Part shown: positions 59,661-64,000 of the stretch, piece by piece
Layout: every line of letters starts with the position of its first letter
Numbering within the stretch: position 1 is the stretch's first letter
NCBI GenBank assembly: GCA_965207495.1
Contig: CBDBMP010000004.1
Coordinates: 46,687-110,686 of the forward strand
Length of the DNA stretch: 64,000 nt
Direction: 5' to 3'
Source: Bin5 sp965207495
GTDB lineage: Bacteria; Chloroflexota; Anaerolineae; Caldilineales; Caldilineaceae
Made by a program: the position numbers and the translations under genes
Notes under the pieces: model-generated
The model's input: only the letters and a program-made list of their open reading frames with translations
Databases searched by the model: none
Told to the model about the DNA's origin: nothing

Positions 59661-60735
59661 CTGTCAGGGGCACGTTTTGGCCGGAGCGGTGGAGCCGCCA
59701 ACTACTTTCGGGCGTCCTGGCTTGCGAATCATTGCTGGACGCCGCGGCAGAGGATGGCCACGGCGCACCTTCTGGTCCTCTGAATCTTACGCTAAGTTGC
59801 GGCACTGCACTGCAATATCACGGCATGGTAGCGATGTGAAGCGGTGGTGTGTGCGGCGCGAAAATTTTTTTTACCAAATCCGCTCTGGTGGACACGAGGA
59901 GTTGCGGCATTGATCGACGCATTAATTTCTGCTCCTGGGGAGGGCCGCGGCCGAGCATTCTGCCTGTGCTCTGGTCTGGTCGGCGGGATTGATCAGCTTT
60001 TGGATCCGGACAAAGGGCGCAGGCCACGAGTGCCGCAACGATGCCGCTGGTATCAGGCCTGCAGGTGCGGGTGCTGCTGGCGAACGAAATGGGGATGGCC
60101 GGTGTGGTAGACGCTGTTTGGCCGTCGCGTCGACCCGGCGGCCCAAGCGGAGGCCGAGGTCGAGCGAAGCGAGGGCGAGGGTGAAGCGCAGGGCCGCCGG
60201 GTGGTGGTGCATGTCGATGGCCGATCGCGCGCGCCTGCTGGGTCTGGCTGTGGTAGGCTGGGGCGCCGAGCGTGTGAGGAACAAGCCGTGAAGGCGCCCC
60301 AGCCGGTGTCCCTCGAAGGCCTGCCGGCGTCGCGGCGTGTGTTGATCTGCCTGATGCTGGTGTTCGCGAACGGTCAGGGGTGGCCCGGAGCGTGTGAGGA
60401 ACGAGCCGTGAAGGGCCGCCCGGGTTTGCCGGCGTCGAGGTTGTCCTTGTGCTTTCTGTATGGTCGCGGCGATTGTCTGTGCCTGGAGTTCGCGTCTGTG
60501 GTTGTGCCCGGGTACGAGTGGCTTTGTGCAAGGTACTGCAATGGGGCGTCACGTGGGTCCAGGCCTGCGTCTGGGTGGCGATGTTTGCGAGCTGGTCTTG
60601 TGGATGCCGGCGCGGTGTATCAACGGGTCCAGCGCCGGGCGCTGGTCGTGGTGCAGCGGCGAAACGCTGCCGGGGGGTGTGGGGGGCTGGCCCCCTGCGA
60701 AGGGGAGAGTTTGAGAGGGGGATACCCCTCTCATG
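59661..60735. other. Non-coding GC-rich region with repeats
   Basis: No gene recognised on either strand. GCGTGTGAGGAAC-AGCCGTGAA occurs at 60271 and 60390. The segment GGCCGAGGTCGAGCGAAGCG (60148) with about 60 surrounding bases recurs at 61580. GGGGGCTGGCCCCCTGCGAA at 60686 forms a hairpin. Confidence 0.45.
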
Positions 60736-60914
60736 TTGCCGGCCCGGAAGAGCGCTTTTTATTCCGTATAATGTAGAGTAATACGGAAAGGGCGCTTGCG
60801 CCCGGTGCAGCTCTGCTGCATTCCGTATTACGGAAATTATACGGCCAGGGCGCCGGCGGCGCCCCGCGCCGACGGAATGCGCCCTGGGGAAATAAAAAGC
60901 GCCCGGGCCGGCAA
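60736..60914. repeat. Structured element with terminal inverted repeats
   Basis: TTGCCGGCCCGG and GCGCTTTTTATT at the left end are found as the reverse complement at the right end (AATAAAAAGCGC, CCGGGCCGGCAA), with four extra bases on the left. Inside lie palindromes of the type TTCCGTATTACGGAA and GGGCGC-TT-GCGCCC and a second inverted pair (CCAGGGCGC, GCGCCCTGG). No coding frame. A MITE-like or structured RNA element. Confidence 0.5.
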
Positions 60915-62563
60915 TGCCGTTGATGTTCGCCGGCGATGTTGTGCGGAATGCGTGGACACTCGGCGGTGGGGTGTTGACGTTGGTGCAGGGGGGGGTGCGG
61001 CCGGCGCAGGCCTGGGCACCGATCCGGACACGTGCACAAGACCGGGGCCGAAACTGGTCACATAGCCGGCTGCCTTCGAAGGCGTGCGGTCGTGTGGCTG
61101 GCCTGCGTGCTGGCGATTGACCGGTCTTGACGCGACACGTGGGCCTGGGGCTGTCGGCTCGGGCCGGCTATGTGTCGGTCCTGGAGGACCTGCGGGGTCA
61201 AGTAAAACGCTCTACGGGCCTTGCAGTGGGTCGGTAGATCGTCCGCTCTGCTAAAGACGTCATTTTCGGCTATGCGCCACCGAATCTGCCTTCGGCGGCT
61301 TCGAGCAAGCCAGTGGCGCAGCCTCGCCGGCCATATCCTGCGCCCCGAGGGTAAGGCAGGCCGCCGGCGAGGTACCTCGCGTTCGCAGAGCGCTTGTCCG
61401 CCAGCCTCCTTCCGAACCGGGCATGCGGTTTTCACCGCATCCGGCTCTCCTGTGTCGTTACAAAGCAGTGGTGTTTGGTCGGTATTGGCATTCCGGAAGT
61501 CAGTCGACTTTGGAGCATGCGGTCCACAAGCCGGTCTTGCTTTCTGATCGTCTTTGCGGCGAAAGGGCGGCCCAAGCAGAGGCCGAGGTCGAGCGAAGCG
61601 AGGGCGAGGGTGAAGGGCAGGGCCGCCCGGTGGTAGGCGGAGCGCTGCGATTTTGGGTTGTGGAAGTGGATTTCGTACCTTAGTGAGCCCGAGCGTGGTT
61701 CCGAGAGGCTCTGTGTGCGAATTTGCGCTCGGCGACGCCGGCCGAAAAGTGACACTGGCGACATCTTAGTCGTCAGACGGGAGTAGGAACGGGGCCAGCG
61801 CAGGCCAGGCGCCGGTCCGGACACATGCACAAAATCAGGACTGAATCTGGGCACATGGCCGGCACCAATGCCGGTGCCGTTCTGGGTGTGCACTGCCGGC
61901 CGCAAGCGTGTTCGTTTTTCGCAGCTGTGTGGTGGTCGAGATCCTGTTGGCTCAGTACGAATGCCGGCTGCTCTCCCTGGTGGTGGCGCGTGTGGTGTTG
62001 CGGCGGTCTGCCGCCGCCCGGTAAAGGGCCCTCCCCGGCCGTTTGGGGAGAGGGCCTTTACCGGCTTTCCCTGAGGCGCCGGCAGCGAGCTCGTCTTTGC
62101 GGCGTCCAGTCGTCCAGGACCTCTCGGCCACGCGTGCCAGCTGGCATCTTGGCGTCCTGGTGGTCGTGCCGCGGCCGGCCATGCTCGTCTGCCTGACGGT
62201 GGCACGTGTGGTGTTGCGGCGGTCTGTCGCCGCCCGGCAACGGACTCGCCCCCGGCTGTTTCAGGGGCGCTGGCCGTTGCCGGCTAGGTCCTTGCGATTG
62301 GACTCCCGACCAGCAATGGCAGTGCTTGCGACGAACGATAGCCTGGGGCGAAGGTTTGTTCGGGCCTGGCTAGACTGGCGCTGTGGATTGCTAGGTATTT
62401 CTGTACCTGTGCCCTCGAAAATGTCGCTTAGAGCGCCTCTGAGTGTGTCGAAGATTCAGCATAGGCGCTGAAAATGGCAATTTCGCCGGCTTCGGGCTGT
62501 TTTCAGATCGGATCCGGAACTGCGTTCTGGATGCCGGAGTTTAACGCCCTGATCAGCAGGTGC
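60915..62563. other. Non-coding region with possible group II intron-like fragment
   Basis: No gene recognised. On the minus strand at about 61395-61450, GAGCCGGATGCGGTGAAAAC and CCGCATGCCCGGTTCGGAAG form the kind of hairpin found in bacterial group II introns near their reverse-transcriptase ORF; no such ORF is present. The second copy of the 60148 repeat is at 61580. Pairs of G/C-rich phrases (GTGTTGCGGCGGTCTG at 61991 and 62212) also recur. Confidence 0.35.
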
Positions 62564-62643
62564 CTCTGCGCGCCTGGGGCCGTCTCGCTGTTCTTTCCAC
62601 GCAGTGCCGTTGAGAAGCGAACGTCTCTGCGCGCCTAGGGCCG
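62564..62643. repeat. Pair of 19-bp direct repeats at the 3' end of tnpB
   Basis: CTCTGCGCGCCTGGGGCCG at 62564 and CTCTGCGCGCCTAGGGCCG at 62625 differ in one base and start 61 bp apart. They lie right beyond the tnpB stop, where IS605-type elements have their right end and encode the guide RNA (omega/reRNA). Confidence 0.6.
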
Positions 62644-62646
62644 CCC

Positions 62647-63870
62647 CTACGCGAATGGGAAGCGTAACTGCACAGGTGGCCCCGACGCTGTGAGATTCCC
62701 GGGCTGAGTGGTCTTACTGCACCTGCTCATACTTCCGCGGGCGTCAATTCCGACGGTTCTCGCCGTACTCTGTTTCAATATGTTCAGGGCGGCGTTCAGG
62801 TCTCTGTCGTGGATTGCGCCGCACTGTTGGCATACCCATCGACGATCCGACAGATCGAGGGCTGCGTTGTGGGCGTTGCACGCGCTGCATGTCTTGGATG
62901 AGGCAAACCAGCGATCCACCTTTATGATCTTACAGCCGTACCAATCCCCTTTGTACTCCAGTTGTCGCACGAACTCGCCCCAACCGGCGTCGACAATCGA
63001 TTTGGCCAAGCTATGGTTTCGCAGCATGCCCTTTACATGCAGGTTTTCAACCCCGATATGGCTGTGGGTGTCTACCAACTGCCGGCTGAGCTTATGCAGG
63101 AAGTCGGCGCGGCGGTTGGCTACCTTCTCGTGCTGCCTGGCAAGCAGGACTTTCGCTTTGCGGCGGTTCGCCGATCCTTTGCGCTTGCGGGACAGCCGGC
63201 GCTGCAAGCGCTTCAGCCGGCGTTCGGCTTTCCGCAGGTGTTTTGGCGGATGGATGGTCCGACCATCTGAAAGTGTTACGAATGCTTTCAACCCCAGGTC
63301 AATGCCCGCTTCCGGGCCGATTGCAGGTGGGGGCGTCATATCCACTTCGCACTGAATCGATACGAAGAATTTGCCGCTCTTGGTTTTCGAAACGGTCATG
63401 TTCTTGGGTGTCCCTTCGATGCGCCGGTGCTGCGTGATCTTCACGTAGGCGACCTTCGGAATTCTGATGCGCCCGTTTGCGATGCGCAATTGGATGCCGC
63501 CGGCGAAAAGATAGCGGATCGACTGGGGGCTACGTTTGCTTTTGAAGCGGGGGTAGCGTGCACGGCCGGCAAAGAAGTTGCGGTAGGCCCGATCAAGGTC
63601 GCGGATCGCCTGTTGCAGGCTTTGGCTATAGGCTTGCTGGAGCCATTCATTGCCGGCCTCGCGCTTATGATCAGTGAGGTCCAGACAGCAGTCCGCCTCT
63701 GACAAGGTTTCGCCGGTGTCCTGGTAGTAGCCTTCGCGGGCGGCGCGGTAGCGGTTGTAGACGTAGCGGACAGCGCCGAAGTGGAAGGCGAGGGCATTTG
63801 CCTGGGCAGCGGTGGGGTAGATTCTGTATTTGTACGCGCGATAGCGCGTGGTAGACTGTTGGGCGTCCAT
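62647..63870 (-). CDS. tnpB: TnpB, RNA-guided nuclease of IS200/IS605-type elements
   Basis: The 407-residue protein starts at ATG 63870. It has the N-terminal OrfB HTH part (YKYRIYPTAAQANAL, VRYVYNRYRAAREGYYQ), a central part with KFFVSIQCEVD, and a RuvC-like domain with D191 (GIDLGLKAF), E275 (VENLHVKGM) and D357 (HDRDLNAALNIL), interrupted by a zinc finger of C328, C331, C347 and C350 (CSAC, CQQC). All catalytic residues are present and length is normal, so it should be active as an RNA-guided DNA nuclease. No tnpA transposase is seen within the window, as in many IS1341-type elements. The guide RNA is expected from the 3' end of the gene and the bases below 62647. Confidence 0.93.
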   Translation of the reverse strand: MDAQQSTTRYRAYKYRIYPTAAQANALAFHFGAVRYVYNRYRAAREGYYQDTGETLSEADCCLDLTDHKREAGNEWLQQAYSQSLQQAIRDLDRAYRNFFAGRARYPRFKSKRSPQSIRYLFAGGIQLRIANGRIRIPKVAYVKITQHRRIEGTPKNMTVSKTKSGKFFVSIQCEVDMTPPPAIGPEAGIDLGLKAFVTLSDGRTIHPPKHLRKAERRLKRLQRRLSRKRKGSANRRKAKVLLARQHEKVANRRADFLHKLSRQLVDTHSHIGVENLHVKGMLRNHSLAKSIVDAGWGEFVRQLEYKGDWYGCKIIKVDRWFASSKTCSACNAHNAALDLSDRRWVCQQCGAIHDRDLNAALNILKQSTARTVGIDARGSMSRCSKTTQPGNLTASGPPVQLRFPFA

Positions 63871-64000
63871 GAGCCATTACCTCGTGGGCCGGGCCGGTGG
63901 GATGGCAGTCCCGATCGGCCATTCTTCTTTTCAGTTGTACCCTCTGCAGCTAGACAGGCTAGAAGGTAGTGTCTTCGCCGTCGTCGCGGGCGTCTCTCGT
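63871..64000. other. Upstream region of tnpB to window end
   Basis: Contains the expected left end and promoter of the tnpB element; no boundary could be fixed. Confidence 0.3.

Noticed and set aside
60201..60776. 191-codon frame in the region between parA and tnpB
   Set aside because: Crosses repeats and hairpins, has no ribosome binding site and no protein-like pattern; neighbouring frames are open only because of high GC.
62564..62643. Short CRISPR array
   Set aside because: Only two 19-bp units, no palindromic repeat, no third unit; its position at the tnpB end explains it better.
1..64000. tRNA and rRNA genes
   Set aside because: No cloverleaf-like or conserved rRNA segment was recognised by eye; a covariance search could still find a tRNA.

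Overview
The window looks like a chromosomal segment of an uncultured Chloroflexota bacterium (Caldilinea/Anaerolinea-like). This is inferred from gene content: many lipoproteins with an L-x-x-C lipobox, Peripla_BP_6 solute-binding proteins without permeases, GAF-PAS histidine kinases carrying KdpE/PhoB-type DNA-binding domains, HdeD-like membrane proteins, fairly high GC, and frequent TTG/GTG starts. No rRNA or tRNA gene was recognised. Much of the window is accessory: intact genes alternate with long non-coding stretches, dispersed repeats and decayed genes.

Layout. 0-5 kb: an SH3-domain protein cut by the window edge, a PD-(D/E)XK plus HEPN protein, a GtrA-family membrane protein, and repeats. 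5-18.9 kb: two paralogous one-polypeptide two-component systems (GAF-PAS-HisKA-HATPase-REC-wHTH), a P450 remnant, small secreted proteins, a PQQ-type sugar dehydrogenase lipoprotein, and a solute-binding lipoprotein divergent from the second kinase. 18.9-27.7 kb: small winged-helix-like proteins, a wrecked DNA methyltransferase-HNH gene, an RHH regulator, HdeD-like and lipoprotein genes with duplications, a triple-Cache lipoprotein, and two solitary CRISPR-repeat-like sequences. 28-32.5 kb: a tyrosine recombinase with a dif-like site directly upstream, a polytopic membrane protein, and a second HdeD/lipoprotein pair whose lipoprotein is dead. 32.9-41.8 kb: a TPR lytic transglycosylase, small secreted proteins, a second solute-binding lipoprotein, and a stand-alone PD-(D/E)XK nuclease. 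43.1-54.9 kb: the most striking locus, a 1440-residue DUF262-DUF1524(HNH)-HTH-RecQ-HTH fusion followed by ssb and a giant secreted LRR protein; the ssb-LRR cassette is present again as a decaying copy. 54.9-58.4 kb: comEA and comEC for DNA uptake. 58.5-64 kb: a ParA/RHH partition pair, an AT-rich block, about 3 kb of structured non-coding DNA, and an intact tnpB.

How the parts fit. Each kinase gene has, in its upstream region, 7-4-7 bp direct repeats of TTGACAC type ending exactly 10 bp before a TATA(A/C)T box, the geometry of a Pho box. At the second kinase this promoter points at the solute-binding protein gene, so that kinase probably regulates it; the promoter plus a 20-codon leader ORF was copied to 21.4 kb. 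At least six copies of a roughly 180-285 bp repeat with short terminal inverted repeats (GGnnCCGTTGAC) lie in the first 33 kb, several abutting stop codons, and one interrupts another repeat so that filled and empty sites are both visible. Nucleases, the RecQ fusion, the broken methyltransferase, the recombinase, partition genes and TnpB suggest a defence- and mobile-element-rich region.
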